Source of the DNA: CAUZWH01 sp965247665
GTDB taxonomy: Bacteria; Pseudomonadota; Alphaproteobacteria; SHVV01
Assembly: GCA_965247665.1 (NCBI GenBank)
Contig: CBDFHH010000005.1
Location: 930,001-994,000 of the forward strand
Direction: 5' to 3'
Length of the DNA: 64,000 bases
The first letter of the stretch is position 1. Each line of letters begins with the position of its first letter. The translations under genes and the position numbers were made by a program. The notes under the pieces are model-generated. The model was not told the DNA's origin and did no database searches. It was given only the letters and a program-made list of their open reading frames with translations. This document shows positions 53,716 to 64,000 of this stretch, piece after piece.

Positions 53716-55212
53716 CTAACCCCCGGATTCAAGCCGCTCGAGGGCGTGCTTTACGGTTGTGTGGGAAGGGCTGCCGGGATCGAGCCGCCCGAGCAGGCGT
53801 TGCCAGGTGGCGCGGGCCTGGTCAACTTCGCCCGCCTCGACTTGCAACTGACCCAGATAGAAGAGCGCGCTCGAGTTGTCCGGGTTGATCTCGAGGACCC
53901 GCCGGAACGCCGTGACCGCCGCCTCCGGCGCGGGATCGCCGGGCTGTCGCGCCTGCATCAGTGCGCCGGCGACGCTGAGCAGCGTGACGACATCGTCGGG
54001 CAGCTTGGCGACTGCTCGAGCCATGCTGGCAAATGCTTTCTCGCGCTCGCCCAGCACGCCGTAGACCTGCACCAGCCTTCGCCATCCCTGCGGGTCGTGG
54101 GGGTCTTCCTCAAGTCGCGCGGCCAGGCCCTCGACCATGCCGCGGATAAACTGCTGCCGCTCCTCGGGCGACATGTTGGCCGCGGCCTCCAAGTCTTCCG
54201 CGGTCGGTCCACGACGCTCCTCGTCACCGCTCGGCTGCGCGGTTTGCGGCGCCGACGCATCGGTTGTCGCTTGCGGCACCGCCGTGGCGATATCGAGGCC
54301 GAGTTGCGCCGCCAACTCGCCGACGCGTTGCGCCACCGCTTGCCGCCAGGGCGCATCCGCCGGCGCGTCGAGCAGCAGCGAACGCCACATATCGAAGGCG
54401 TCGCGAAACTCTCCGGCCTGCGCCTTGCCCAGAGCGATATAGTAGCGCGAGGCAGGGTCGTTGGGCTGCAGCGACAGCACGTCGCGGAATACCGCCGCCG
54501 CCTCCCGAGTCACCCGACCACCGGACGCCATTACCATGGTCTCCGCAGCGCTGGTCTTGACGTCGGTATTGTCGGGATCGATCGCGGCCGCTTTTTGATA
54601 GGCTGCCGCTGCCTCGCCGTAGCGCTCGACCGCCGTCAACGAGCGGGCCAACAGCATCCATCCCTGCAGGTCGCCGGGTTGCCGATCGAGGTGTTGGCGC
54701 AGCCTTTCGATATTGGCGTCAAGCTCGTTGGGCGGCATCTCGCCGCGCGGCTGGATTTGGGTTGTCTGTGCGGGCGGCGGTTCGGTGCGTTGAGCTCCGG
54801 CGGGGATCGGCGGCTGCGGGCGCAAAGGCGGTGCCGTCGGCGCTCCCGGATTGCCGAGCCAGATATAGATGCTCAATCCGACGACCGGCACCAGGACCGC
54901 GACGCCGATCGCGACGGCGCGACGCGCGCCCGCCCTGGCCGGCACTTCGCCACCGCCATCGACGTGGCCGGAATCATCGGTGGCAATCAGCCGCCGCTGA
55001 ATTTCGACCCGGGCGGCGTCAGCCTCGGCGGCGGTGACGACCGCGCGTGCGACATCGGCGTCGAGCTCGCGCAGCTGGTCGCGATAGACCTGTCGGTCGA
55101 AGTCGGCGCGTCGCCATCCCGCCGGCCGTTCACGCAGCAGCGGTATGACGAGCGCGGCGACCACGCAGAGCGTCATCGCCGCCAGGATCACCCACAACAA
55201 GATGCCGCTCAC
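53716..55212 (-). CDS. ccmI: Cytochrome c biogenesis protein CcmI (CycH)
   Basis: The product has 498 aa. The N-terminus carries a membrane helix, a cytoplasmic loop (VYRDQLRELDADVARAVVT, the CcmI signature) and a second helix near residue 100. The periplasmic part has tetratricopeptide repeats (LLARSLTAVERYGEAAAAYQ, LFYLGQLQVEAGEVDQARA). CcmI holds apocytochrome c for the heme-ligation complex. Last gene of the ccm operon, 8 bp after ccmH. Confidence 0.93.
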   Translation of the reverse strand: MSGILLWVILAAMTLCVVAALVIPLLRERPAGWRRADFDRQVYRDQLRELDADVARAVVTAAEADAARVEIQRRLIATDDSGHVDGGGEVPARAGARRAVAIGVAVLVPVVGLSIYIWLGNPGAPTAPPLRPQPPIPAGAQRTEPPPAQTTQIQPRGEMPPNELDANIERLRQHLDRQPGDLQGWMLLARSLTAVERYGEAAAAYQKAAAIDPDNTDVKTSAAETMVMASGGRVTREAAAVFRDVLSLQPNDPASRYYIALGKAQAGEFRDAFDMWRSLLLDAPADAPWRQAVAQRVGELAAQLGLDIATAVPQATTDASAPQTAQPSGDEERRGPTAEDLEAAANMSPEERQQFIRGMVEGLAARLEEDPHDPQGWRRLVQVYGVLGEREKAFASMARAVAKLPDDVVTLLSVAGALMQARQPGDPAPEAAVTAFRRVLEINPDNSSALFYLGQLQVEAGEVDQARATWQRLLGRLDPGSPSHTTVKHALERLESGG

Positions 55213-55220
55213 GGGACGAC

Positions 55221-55700
55221 CTAACCGTCGTCTTCGAGCAGGCGATCCAGACGCGCCCGTTCAGCTTCGCTGAGCGCCGCCGCCGCCGGCTGACGATTGC
55301 TACGGCGCAGGAACAGGATCACCGCCAGACCGCCGACCAGGATCAACGCGATCGGTGCACCCCACAACGCCGCGGTCGTGAGCTTGAAGGGCGGGTTGAG
55401 CAGCACCCAGTCGCCATAGCGGCTGACGACATGGTCGATCGCTTCGCGGTCGCTGTCGCCGGCGATCAGGCGCTCGCGCACGATCTGGCGCAGGTCGCGC
55501 GCCAGCGCGGCGTTGGAATCGTGAATCGACTGGTTTTGGCACACCAGGCAGCGCAGCTGTTTGTGCAGCGCAATGGCGCGCGCTTCGAGTTCGGGATCGG
55601 CCAGCGGCGGGTCCACGCCGAGCGCACCCGCCAGGTTCAACATCGCGGCCAAGATCAAGGCCGCCGCGCAGAACAGGGTGGTTCGCACCAAGCGGTTCAT
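55221..55700 (-). CDS. ccmH: Cytochrome c biogenesis protein CcmH
   Basis: The product has 159 aa. A signal peptide is followed by the thiol motif RCLVCQNQSI near residue 50, then a three-helix bundle, and a C-terminal membrane helix. It reduces apocytochrome c thiols together with CcmG so that heme can attach. ATGA overlap with ccmG. C-terminal half of the E. coli fused protein is encoded separately here as CcmI. Confidence 0.95.
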   Translation of the reverse strand: MNRLVRTTLFCAAALILAAMLNLAGALGVDPPLADPELEARAIALHKQLRCLVCQNQSIHDSNAALARDLRQIVRERLIAGDSDREAIDHVVSRYGDWVLLNPPFKLTTAALWGAPIALILVGGLAVILFLRRSNRQPAAAALSEAERARLDRLLEDDG

Positions 55701-56230
55701 TGCGTCCTCGCCTGCTGGATCAGGGGCAGGATCTTGTCCTCGAAATCGGCCGGGGAGATCGGTCCAATATGCTTTTCGAGAATGCGCCCGTCGCCGCTGA
55801 CGATGAAGGTCTCCGGCACTCCGTAGACCCCGAAATCGATGCCGACCCGGCCGTCGCGGTCGATGCCGGTGCGGGCGTAGGGGTCACCGAACCGGGTGAG
55901 CCAGCGATCGGAATCCGCCGGGGCGTCCTTGTAGGCGAGACCGTAGACCGGCACCACACCGGCGCGGGCGATCTCCATGAGTAGTGGGTGCTCGACCCGG
56001 CAAGCGGCGCACCAGGACGCGAACACGTTGACAAGCACCACTTCGCCTTGCTCGAGGTCGGCGCTGGTCAGACCAAGATCGCGCGGCGGTACCGGCCGCA
56101 GTTCGAAGGCCGGCACCGGTTTGCCGATCAGTGGCGAGGGGATGTCACGTGGGTTGAGGGTAAGGCCAACGGCGAGCGCGACGGCGAACGCTACGAACAC
56201 CGCGACCGGAACGACGTAGCTCCACCGCAT
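55697..56230 (-). CDS. ccmG: Periplasmic thiol:disulfide oxidoreductase CcmG/DsbE
   Basis: The product has 177 aa with an N-terminal membrane anchor and a thioredoxin fold. The active site is WCAACRVEHP near residue 76, and GVPETFIVSGDG contains the cis-Pro loop. It keeps the heme-binding CxxCH thiols of apocytochrome c reduced. Next gene ccmH overlaps by 4 bp; ccmF lies 6 bp upstream. Confidence 0.95.
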   Translation of the reverse strand: MRWSYVVPVAVFVAFAVALAVGLTLNPRDIPSPLIGKPVPAFELRPVPPRDLGLTSADLEQGEVVLVNVFASWCAACRVEHPLLMEIARAGVVPVYGLAYKDAPADSDRWLTRFGDPYARTGIDRDGRVGIDFGVYGVPETFIVSGDGRILEKHIGPISPADFEDKILPLIQQARTQ

Positions 56231-56236
56231 TGCCGG

Positions 56237-58228
56237 CTACTCCGCGGCGACCGGCGTGGGCGTTGCGCCCGGTTGGCGGCGGCGTCGCGCCGGAGCGCCG
56301 ACGCGATGGCGGCGATCCGTCAACGACACCATGCCGCCGACCGTCATCACCAGGGTGCCCAACCAGATCCAATGGACGAGCGGTTTGTGGTAGAGGCGCG
56401 TCGCCCAGCCGCCCGACGGTCCGGGGTCGCCCATCGCGACGTAGAGATCGGCGGCAGGGGTGGGTCTGATCGCCGCTTCCGAGGTCTCCATCGGTGGCGT
56501 CGGGTAGGTGCGAGTTTCAGGCTCCATACGGGTTACCAGGCGACCTCCGCGGCGGATCTCATAGATGCCGCGCACCGCGGTGTAGTTGGGCCCGCGGATG
56601 TCGCGGGTGCCCTTGAACTCGACCTCGTACCCTGCGAGTCCCACGGTTTCGCCGATTCGCATGATCCGCAGTCGCTCCACCTCCCACGCCGTGGCGGCGA
56701 CGATACCCATGATCACCAAGCCAAAGCCGCCATGGGCCAAGGACATGCCATAGGTGGAGCGCGGCAGGCGCAACGCTCGCTGCCAACTCTCGGTCGGGTT
56801 GGCGCGGAACAGACGCACGCGCTCGGCGAACTCCACCGCCGATCCCGCGATCAGCCACGCGGCGAGGCCCAAGCCGAGCGCCGCCAGAACCGGCCCGCCG
56901 GACAGCGCTAGGACTCCCAACACGACCACGACGGCAATGGCAAAAGCCGCCTTGAGTCGACCGAGCGCGCCGCCGGCGTCGGCACGCTTCCACGGCAACA
57001 GCGGGCCGATCGCCATTGCCACGATCAGCGGGATCATCAACGCGCCAAAGGTGACGTTGAAGTAGGGCGGTCCAACCGACACCTTTTCCCCGGTCAGGGC
57101 GTCGAGGAACAGCGGATACATCGTCCCGAGCAACACGGTCGCGCACGCCGTCGTCAGCAACAAATTGTTGAGGATCAGGCCGCCTTCGCGACTGATCGGC
57201 GCGAACAGAGTCTCGGCCTTGAGGGTGGGTGCCCGCACCGCGAACAGCGCCAGCGCGCCGCCGACGACCAAGACCAGGAACGCGAGAATGAAAACGCCGC
57301 GCGCGGGATCGACGGCGAAGGCATGTACCGAGGTCAGCACGCCGGAGCGCACCAGGAAGGTGCCGAGCAGGCTTAGCGCGAAGGTGAGGATCGCCAGCAG
57401 GATGGCCCACGATTTCAGCGTGTTGCGTTTCTCGACCACGATCGCGCAGTGCAGCAGCGCGGTGCCGGCCAGCCACGGCATGAACGACGCGTTTTCGACC
57501 GGGTCCCAGAACCACCAACCGCCCCAGCCGAGCTCGTAATAGGCCCACCAGCTGCCGAGCGAGATGCCAACCGTGAGAAAGCACCAGGCGGCCAGTGTCC
57601 ATGGTCGCACCCAGCGGGCCCAGGCCGGGTCGACCCGGCCCTCGATCAACGCCGCGATCGCGAACGAGAATGCCATCGAAAAGCCGACATAGCCGAGATA
57701 GAGGAACGGCGGATGGAAGGCGAGACCGGGATCCTGCAGCAGCGGGTTGAGCCCGCGCCCTTCAAGCGGCGCTGGGACCAGCCGCGTGAAGGGGTTGGAG
57801 GTGAGCAGGATGAACAGGAGGAAGCCGACGCCGATCAGGGCCTGGACCGCCAGGACGCGGCCGCGCAGGGTCGGCGGCAGGTTGTTGCCGAACACGGCGA
57901 CCGCCGCGCCGAACAGCGTGAGAATGAGGACCCACAGCAGCAGCGAACCCTCGTGGTTCCCCCACACGCCGGCGATCTTGTAGAGCATCGGTTTGGCGGT
58001 ATGCGAATTCTCGGCGACGTTGATGACCGAGAAGTCGGACACCACATAGGCGTACATCAGCACGAGGAAGGCGGTCGCCACCAGGACCAACTGCGCCGCC
58101 GCTGCCGGTGCCGCCACCGCGACCCAAGCGGGAATACCGCGTTGCGCGCCGATTAGCGGCAGCGTGCCCTGAACCAGAGCGACGACCAGGGCGAGAACCA
58201 GCGCGTAATGACCGATTTCCGGGATCAT
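56237..58228 (-). CDS. ccmF: Cytochrome c heme lyase subunit CcmF
   Basis: The ATG at 58228 overlaps the ccmE stop and gives 663 aa. Polytopic protein with the heme-binding WWD domain GWGGWWFWDPVENASFMPWL near 235-254 and conserved His residues in flanking helices. It forms the heme lyase with CcmH and CcmI and takes heme from CcmE. Length and motifs are complete. Confidence 0.96.
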   Translation of the reverse strand: MIPEIGHYALVLALVVALVQGTLPLIGAQRGIPAWVAVAAPAAAAQLVLVATAFLVLMYAYVVSDFSVINVAENSHTAKPMLYKIAGVWGNHEGSLLLWVLILTLFGAAVAVFGNNLPPTLRGRVLAVQALIGVGFLLFILLTSNPFTRLVPAPLEGRGLNPLLQDPGLAFHPPFLYLGYVGFSMAFSFAIAALIEGRVDPAWARWVRPWTLAAWCFLTVGISLGSWWAYYELGWGGWWFWDPVENASFMPWLAGTALLHCAIVVEKRNTLKSWAILLAILTFALSLLGTFLVRSGVLTSVHAFAVDPARGVFILAFLVLVVGGALALFAVRAPTLKAETLFAPISREGGLILNNLLLTTACATVLLGTMYPLFLDALTGEKVSVGPPYFNVTFGALMIPLIVAMAIGPLLPWKRADAGGALGRLKAAFAIAVVVVLGVLALSGGPVLAALGLGLAAWLIAGSAVEFAERVRLFRANPTESWQRALRLPRSTYGMSLAHGGFGLVIMGIVAATAWEVERLRIMRIGETVGLAGYEVEFKGTRDIRGPNYTAVRGIYEIRRGGRLVTRMEPETRTYPTPPMETSEAAIRPTPAADLYVAMGDPGPSGGWATRLYHKPLVHWIWLGTLVMTVGGMVSLTDRRHRVGAPARRRRQPGATPTPVAAE

Positions 58229-58677
58229 TGGCCGCTCTCGTCGGCGCCCTTCCACCGGCCGCTCTTGCGTAAAGCCTCGGCGACCTCCGGCGGCATGTAA
58301 TTTTCATCGTGCTTGGCGAGCACTTCCGAGGCGATGAAGACGCCATCGGCGGTGAGCTGACCTTCGGCCACGACGCCCTGGCCTTCGCGGAACAGGTCGG
58401 GCAGCAAGCCGCGATAGGAAACCGCGACCGCATGTGCGAGGTCGGTGACGCGAAACGTGGTGCTAAGGCCGTCGTCGGCGCGGACCACGCTGTTCTCCTC
58501 GACCAGGCCGCCAAGGCGGAAGCGGCGGTCCGGCGGCACCTCCCGCTCGACCAGGTCGGAAGGGCCGTAGAAGAACACCACGCTGTCGTTGAGCGCGAAG
58601 AGAATCAGAATCACCGCCACCGCGAGCAGGCCCGTGCCCACGACCACGAAACCAAAGCGTCTATGCTTAGGCTTCAT
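58225..58677 (-). CDS. ccmE: Heme chaperone CcmE
   Basis: The ATG at 58677 gives 150 aa. One N-terminal membrane helix (FVVVGTGLLAVAVILILF) and an OB-fold periplasmic domain. The covalent heme-binding His is in LAKHDENYMPPEV, within the HxxxY motif. It carries heme from CcmC to CcmF. It overlaps both ccmD and ccmF. Confidence 0.96.
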   Translation of the reverse strand: MKPKHRRFGFVVVGTGLLAVAVILILFALNDSVVFFYGPSDLVEREVPPDRRFRLGGLVEENSVVRADDGLSTTFRVTDLAHAVAVSYRGLLPDLFREGQGVVAEGQLTADGVFIASEVLAKHDENYMPPEVAEALRKSGRWKGADESGQ

Positions 58678-58900
58678 CGCTTGCCTGCGACTCGGTTTCG
58701 ACTTCCGGCGCCGCCGTTTCGTCACGACGGCGGCGGTTCGGACGTGCGTCTTCCAAGAGCTCCAGGGTCTGGCGCTCTCGCCGCAGCCCGCGCAGGCTGG
58801 TGAGCAGGAGCCCGACCATGACGACCAGGGTTACCCCGAACGCCGGCCACACGAAGGCGGCGTATCCGCCCATGGCCAGAAATTCGCGAATAGCGTCCAC
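58667..58900 (-). CDS. ccmD: Heme exporter protein CcmD
   Basis: The product has 77 aa with a single membrane helix (FVWPAFGVTLVVMVGLLLTS) followed by a basic and acidic cytoplasmic tail, the standard CcmD layout. It stabilises the CcmABC complex and helps release holo-CcmE. It overlaps ccmE by 11 bp. Confidence 0.88.
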   Translation of the reverse strand: MDAIREFLAMGGYAAFVWPAFGVTLVVMVGLLLTSLRGLRRERQTLELLEDARPNRRRRDETAAPEVETESQASDEA

Positions 58901-59038
58901 CTGCCAATTCCTGTCGCGCTAAAGGTGCGGCGGCGTTCCCCGTTCCCTTTCCCACGCGGAAACATAGTCCAATCCGTGCGACAAGATGTCGCCTGGCGGC
59001 ATCCAAAGCAACCGCGGAGCGGCGTTTTCTGTCCGCTT

Positions 59039-59779
59039 CTACTCCGCCGGTTGCGCGGCGAGCCCCGCGCTGGCGCTCAGTTGCAAAACGCGCACCCGGC
59101 GCGCCGCGAGCTCGCGCTGAACCCGGAGGATCAGCACGGTAAGGAAATAGGCGACATATCCGGCGATCATAATCAGCAACGGCCACAGCATCGAATCGTG
59201 GATCGTCGGTCCGTCGAGCCTGAGAATGCTGGCCGGTTGGTGGAGGGTGTTCCACCACACGACCGAGAACTTGATGATCGGCAAATTGACCGCACCAACC
59301 AGGGCGAGAATTGCCGCTGCTTTGGCCGCGCGATCGGGATCATCGAACGCTTGCCACAGGGCGATATAACCCAGATAGAGAAAGAACAGGATCAGCACGG
59401 AGGTCAGCCGCGCATCCCACGCCCACCAGGTGCCCCACATCGGCTGGCCCCAGAGCGCTCCGGTCACCAGCGCCAGCGCGGTAAAGCAAGCGCCGATCGG
59501 CGCACATGCCTTGGCCGTGAGGTGGGCGACCGGATGCTTCCAGATCAGCCCAACTGCGCTGGCGATCGCCATCACCGCATAGACCATGGTCGACAGCGAC
59601 GCCGCGGGTACGTGGACATACATCATGCGCACCGTATCGCCCTGCTGATAGTCCGGCGGTACGACGAACAACGCCAGCACCAGACCTGCGCCGAGCAGCA
59701 GTACGGCCGCCACGGCGCTCCACGGCAGGACCGCGGCAATGATGCGCCCGAAGCGAGCCGGATTGGCGTATTTGTGCAT
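59039..59779 (-). CDS. ccmC: Heme handling protein CcmC
   Basis: The ATG at 59779 gives 246 aa; the long frame upstream is not CcmC-like. Six membrane helices, a periplasmic WWD domain (GTWWAWDARLTSVLIL near 120) and flanking His in YVHVPAA and NTLHQPAS coordinate heme. It attaches heme to CcmE. An unusual 235-bp gap separates it from ccmB. Confidence 0.95.
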   Translation of the reverse strand: MHKYANPARFGRIIAAVLPWSAVAAVLLLGAGLVLALFVVPPDYQQGDTVRMMYVHVPAASLSTMVYAVMAIASAVGLIWKHPVAHLTAKACAPIGACFTALALVTGALWGQPMWGTWWAWDARLTSVLILFFLYLGYIALWQAFDDPDRAAKAAAILALVGAVNLPIIKFSVVWWNTLHQPASILRLDGPTIHDSMLWPLLIMIAGYVAYFLTVLILRVQRELAARRVRVLQLSASAGLAAQPAE

Positions 59780-60014
59780 GGCGCGCGATCTTTGCTCAGC
59801 CGGCTCAGGCGTGCAACCGCAGCCGGTCCGACCGGGCTCGGTCGCTCGGTTCGTGCGAGGTCGCGTTAATCCATCCTCCTCCGAACCATGCGGAAGCCGA
59901 CCGGTAGATGCCGGTGCTTTGCGAAGCCGGGTCGTAGCCGGGTTCAACTTTCGTCGAGCCGGCGATCACGCATGTTCCCGGCGTGGTGGGTGACAAGATC
60001 CGATCGTCCTCGGT
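59780..60014 (-). other. Long spacer between ccmB and ccmC
   Basis: Within an otherwise overlapping operon, 235 bp separate ccmB from ccmC. One 63-codon frame (59805-59996, ATG at 59996) is open, but its composition (VIAGSTKVEPGYDPAS, HEPSDRARSDRL) resembles no family I know and it lacks a clear ribosome-binding site. I see no hairpin with a T-tract. It may hold an internal promoter or gene debris. Confidence 0.4.
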
Positions 60015-60680
60015 TCAGTTGAGGTTGAGGCGTAGCGCCGCTGCCGTCGCCCACGGCGCCAGAGCCAGCGAACCCAGCAACAGGCCGCCCAGGATCAACA
60101 GGTGCGGCCGCGCGCCCAACCCGCTGATCGCGCCGTCGATCGCCGCCACGCCGAAAATCAACACCGGGATGTAGAGCGGCAGGATCAGGATCGTCAGCAG
60201 AACGCCGCCGCGTCGGATACCGACCGTGAGCGCCGCGCCGATCGCACCGACCAGGCTCAGCGTCGGGGTCCCCAGGACCATGGCCGCGACCAGCGCGGGC
60301 AGCCCGGCGACATCCATGTTCAGCAGCAGCGCGAGGATCGGCGCGGCGACGATCAGGGGCAATCCGGTGCTGAGCCAGTGCGCCGTACACTTGGCGACGA
60401 CGACGATTTCAAGCGGCAGCGGACCGAGCAACAGCAGGTCGAGACTGCCGTCCTCATAGTCCGCTTGGAACAGCCGGTCGAGCGACACCAGAGCCGACAG
60501 CAGCGCCGCCACCCAGACGATCCCGGCACCAATACGGCGCAGCACGACCGGTTCGGGCCCGACCCCGAGCGGAAACAGCATCACCGCGAGCACGAAAAAG
60601 GCGACCGCCAGCATCGCGCCGCCGCCTTGGCGCAGCGCCAGTCGGACGTCGCGCCCGACGATGAGGGCGAACGGTCTCAT
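60015..60680 (-). CDS. ccmB: Heme exporter protein CcmB
   Basis: The ATG at 60680 overlaps the ccmA stop (ATGA) and gives 221 aa. Six membrane helices; SLDRLFQADYEDGSLDLLLL and LGTPTLSLVGAIGAALTVG are CcmB signatures. Permease of the CcmAB(CD) ABC complex that drives release of holo-CcmE. Confidence 0.94.
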   Translation of the reverse strand: MRPFALIVGRDVRLALRQGGGAMLAVAFFVLAVMLFPLGVGPEPVVLRRIGAGIVWVAALLSALVSLDRLFQADYEDGSLDLLLLGPLPLEIVVVAKCTAHWLSTGLPLIVAAPILALLLNMDVAGLPALVAAMVLGTPTLSLVGAIGAALTVGIRRGGVLLTILILPLYIPVLIFGVAAIDGAISGLGARPHLLILGGLLLGSLALAPWATAAALRLNLN

Positions 60681-61303
60681 ATCCCGGGTTGGTCGCGGTC
60701 GCCGAGCTCGAGTATCGCCGGATCGGCGATGTCGATGTCGATGTGGCTGGCGATGAGAGCCAACCCCCCGTCGGCGAGGTGGCGGCACAAGGCTTCGGTG
60801 AAACGGGCGACGGCGTTGCGGTCGAGCGCCACCGTCGGCTCGTCGAGCAGCCACAAGGGGCGATCAGCTACCAGCAGCCGGGCCAGGCCGAGGCGCCGTC
60901 GCTCGCCCGCCGACAGCAGCTGCGCGCGGACCTCCGCGAGGCGATCGAGTCCGACACCCTCAAGCACTTCGCCGACGCGGCGCTCGCGACCGTCCTCGGG
61001 TGTAGCCAAGGCGGCCCAAAAACGCAGGTTCTCGCGCACGGTCAGAACCGGTTTTATCGCGTCGCCGTGGCCGACATAGATCAAGCGTGCACGATGCTGT
61101 TCGGGGTCGAGCGGGGATCCACGCCACGTCAACAAACCGGCAGCCGGCGCCATCAACGTGGCCGCGATCCGCAGCAGACTCGATTTGCCGGAACCGTTGG
61201 GGCCGCGCAGGATCACGGCGCGGCCGGGTGCGACCGTGAAGGAGAGATCGGTAAAGACCACGCGCCCGCCGCGCAGGCACAGGAGCTTGTTGCCGGTGAA
61301 CAT
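60677..61303 (-). CDS. ccmA: Heme exporter ATP-binding protein CcmA
   Basis: The product has 208 aa, a minimal ABC ATPase: Walker A GPNGSGKSS, signature LSAGERRRLGLARLL, Walker B LWLLDEPTVALD. Its hydrolysis releases holo-CcmE from CcmC. First gene of the ccm cluster, 15 bp after a crotonase gene on the same strand. Confidence 0.95.
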   Translation of the reverse strand: MFTGNKLLCLRGGRVVFTDLSFTVAPGRAVILRGPNGSGKSSLLRIAATLMAPAAGLLTWRGSPLDPEQHRARLIYVGHGDAIKPVLTVRENLRFWAALATPEDGRERRVGEVLEGVGLDRLAEVRAQLLSAGERRRLGLARLLVADRPLWLLDEPTVALDRNAVARFTEALCRHLADGGLALIASHIDIDIADPAILELGDRDQPGI

Positions 61304-61318
61304 CGGGCGATCGCCGGA

Positions 61319-62083
61319 TCAGTTGGCTCCCTTGCCGCCACGGCTCGATAGGAAACGGTCGGCCGCTTCCTCCCAGGTGTTATCGAGCACGCGTTTGCCG
61401 ATGCCAAACTCGTTCGCGATGGCCTCTTGCTCGGTGAGACCCCATTGCTCGAACACGGAGCGGCGGTCGCCGCGCAAGCAGGCCTGAGGCAACTCGCAGA
61501 GCTCCCGGGCCAGCCGTTCGGCCGCGACCAGAGCGTCGTCGTCGGGCACCACGCGGTTGACCAAGCCGATGGCGAGAGCTTCGGCGGTTTCGACCGGGCG
61601 GCCGGTGAGAATCAGGTCGAGCGCCCGGCCCATGCCGATCATGCGCGGCAGGCGCACCGAGCCGCCATCGACCAAGGGAATGCCGTAGCGGCGATTGAAT
61701 ACGCCGAATACCGCACCCTCCTCGGCGATCCGCAGGTCGCACCACAGCGCCAGTTCGAGGCCGCCGCCAACCGCGTAGCCCGCGATCGCGGCGATGACCG
61801 GTTTGCCGAGCATCAGCCGCGACGGCCCCATCGGCCCGTCGCCCTCCGCTTCGAGTCGGCTCTCGGTGCCATCGCGCCGCACCACCGCTTTGAGGTCTGC
61901 GCCTGCGCAGAAATGGCCGCCGGCGCCGGTGAGAATCGCTACGCTGGCGCCCTCGTCCGCATCGAAAGCGCGAAACGCGTCGGCCAGCGCATCCGCATGG
62001 GCGCGATCGACGGCATTGCGCGCTTGCGGTCGGTTGATGGTAACGGTGGTGATGGCGCCGTGGCGGTCGACGTCGATGGACAT
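61319..62083 (-). CDS. Enoyl-CoA hydratase/isomerase (crotonase) family protein
   Basis: The product has 254 aa. TINRPQARNAVD opens the fold. The oxyanion hole is formed by AGGHFCAGADLKAV and AAIAGYAVGGGLELALWCD. Catalytic acids would lie in NRRYGIPLVDGG; the second typical hydratase Glu is replaced, so the reaction (hydratase, isomerase or other) is not certain. Located upstream of ccmA on the same strand and divergent from acnA. Confidence 0.9.
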   Translation of the reverse strand: MSIDVDRHGAITTVTINRPQARNAVDRAHADALADAFRAFDADEGASVAILTGAGGHFCAGADLKAVVRRDGTESRLEAEGDGPMGPSRLMLGKPVIAAIAGYAVGGGLELALWCDLRIAEEGAVFGVFNRRYGIPLVDGGSVRLPRMIGMGRALDLILTGRPVETAEALAIGLVNRVVPDDDALVAAERLARELCELPQACLRGDRRSVFEQWGLTEQEAIANEFGIGKRVLDNTWEEAADRFLSSRGGKGAN

Positions 62084-62244
62084 GAGCTTCCCTCGCCGGA
62101 CTTTGGTTCCCTCGCATGGCGTGGCGTCGCCGGCTCGCTATACTATGCGAACCGAACCGCGCCCACCGAATTCTCGAGCCGAGCAGGCGGCGGCATCCGT
62201 TCCGAGGGCCGCGCACCACCACCAAGCGAGCGAGGAGGACCACC

Positions 62245-64000
<1,756 letters not shown>

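Overview
The window is high-GC DNA of an alphaproteobacterium, most likely Rhodospirillales-like. This rests on gene order: ffh-rpsP-rimM-trmD-rplS-leuCDB-asd-sdhCDAB, the complete ccmABCDEFGHI cytochrome c maturation locus beside acnA, a class I lysyl-tRNA synthetase, and dense co-directional genes with ATGA/TGATG overlaps. The sequence itself does not fix genus or species.

Layout. 1-8800: accessory enzymes and transporters, mostly on the minus strand. They include two tandem EamA exporters, a divergent cNMP-binding protein, a metallo-beta-lactamase-fold hydrolase, a HIT protein, a DsbA-like isomerase, an MFS transporter, and an oxygenase group made of a PhnZ-like HD protein, a Rieske oxygenase and an SMP-30 lactonase. 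8895-12537: plus-strand non-heme-iron genes (desaturase, RidA, Rieske ferredoxin, heme-oxygenase-like diiron candidate) interrupted by IS630 copy 1. 12779-21120: TerB-like protein, DinG-type helicase, LysRS-I, SRAP, PyrD and a HAD protein. 21416-31872: a plus-strand operon with a Dpp-type ABC importer, a two-domain alpha/beta hydrolase, an FAD dehydrogenase, an acyl-CoA ligase and a creatininase-family amidohydrolase. It looks like an uptake-and-catabolism system for an unidentified compound; its binding-protein gene carries an in-frame amber codon. 31873-34860: a 17-bp tandem repeat, a gene remnant, mmsA and IS630 copy 2. 34855-46650: the long minus-strand housekeeping block sdh, asd, leu, ribosomal/tRNA-modification genes and ffh. 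46887-50636: dapF, mtaB, ftsY and a putative molybdenum-carrier gene on the plus strand. 50642-53503: two secreted or surface proteins of unknown function and a Nudix hydrolase. 53716-61303: ccm genes. 61319-64000: a crotonase and, divergently, the 5' part of acnA.

Main observations. The two IS630 copies (1043 bp, one visible difference) both sit in a CTAG that is the TAG stop codon of a gene (desaturase and sdhB), and both insertions rebuild the stop codon. Copy 2 separates sdhB from its terminator. The 21.4-31.9 kb operon is the best candidate for an undescribed metabolic system. A terminator-like hairpin lies just upstream of ffh on the ffh strand and suggests an attenuator or a small RNA. 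All functions are assigned from motifs read by eye; no database search was possible.
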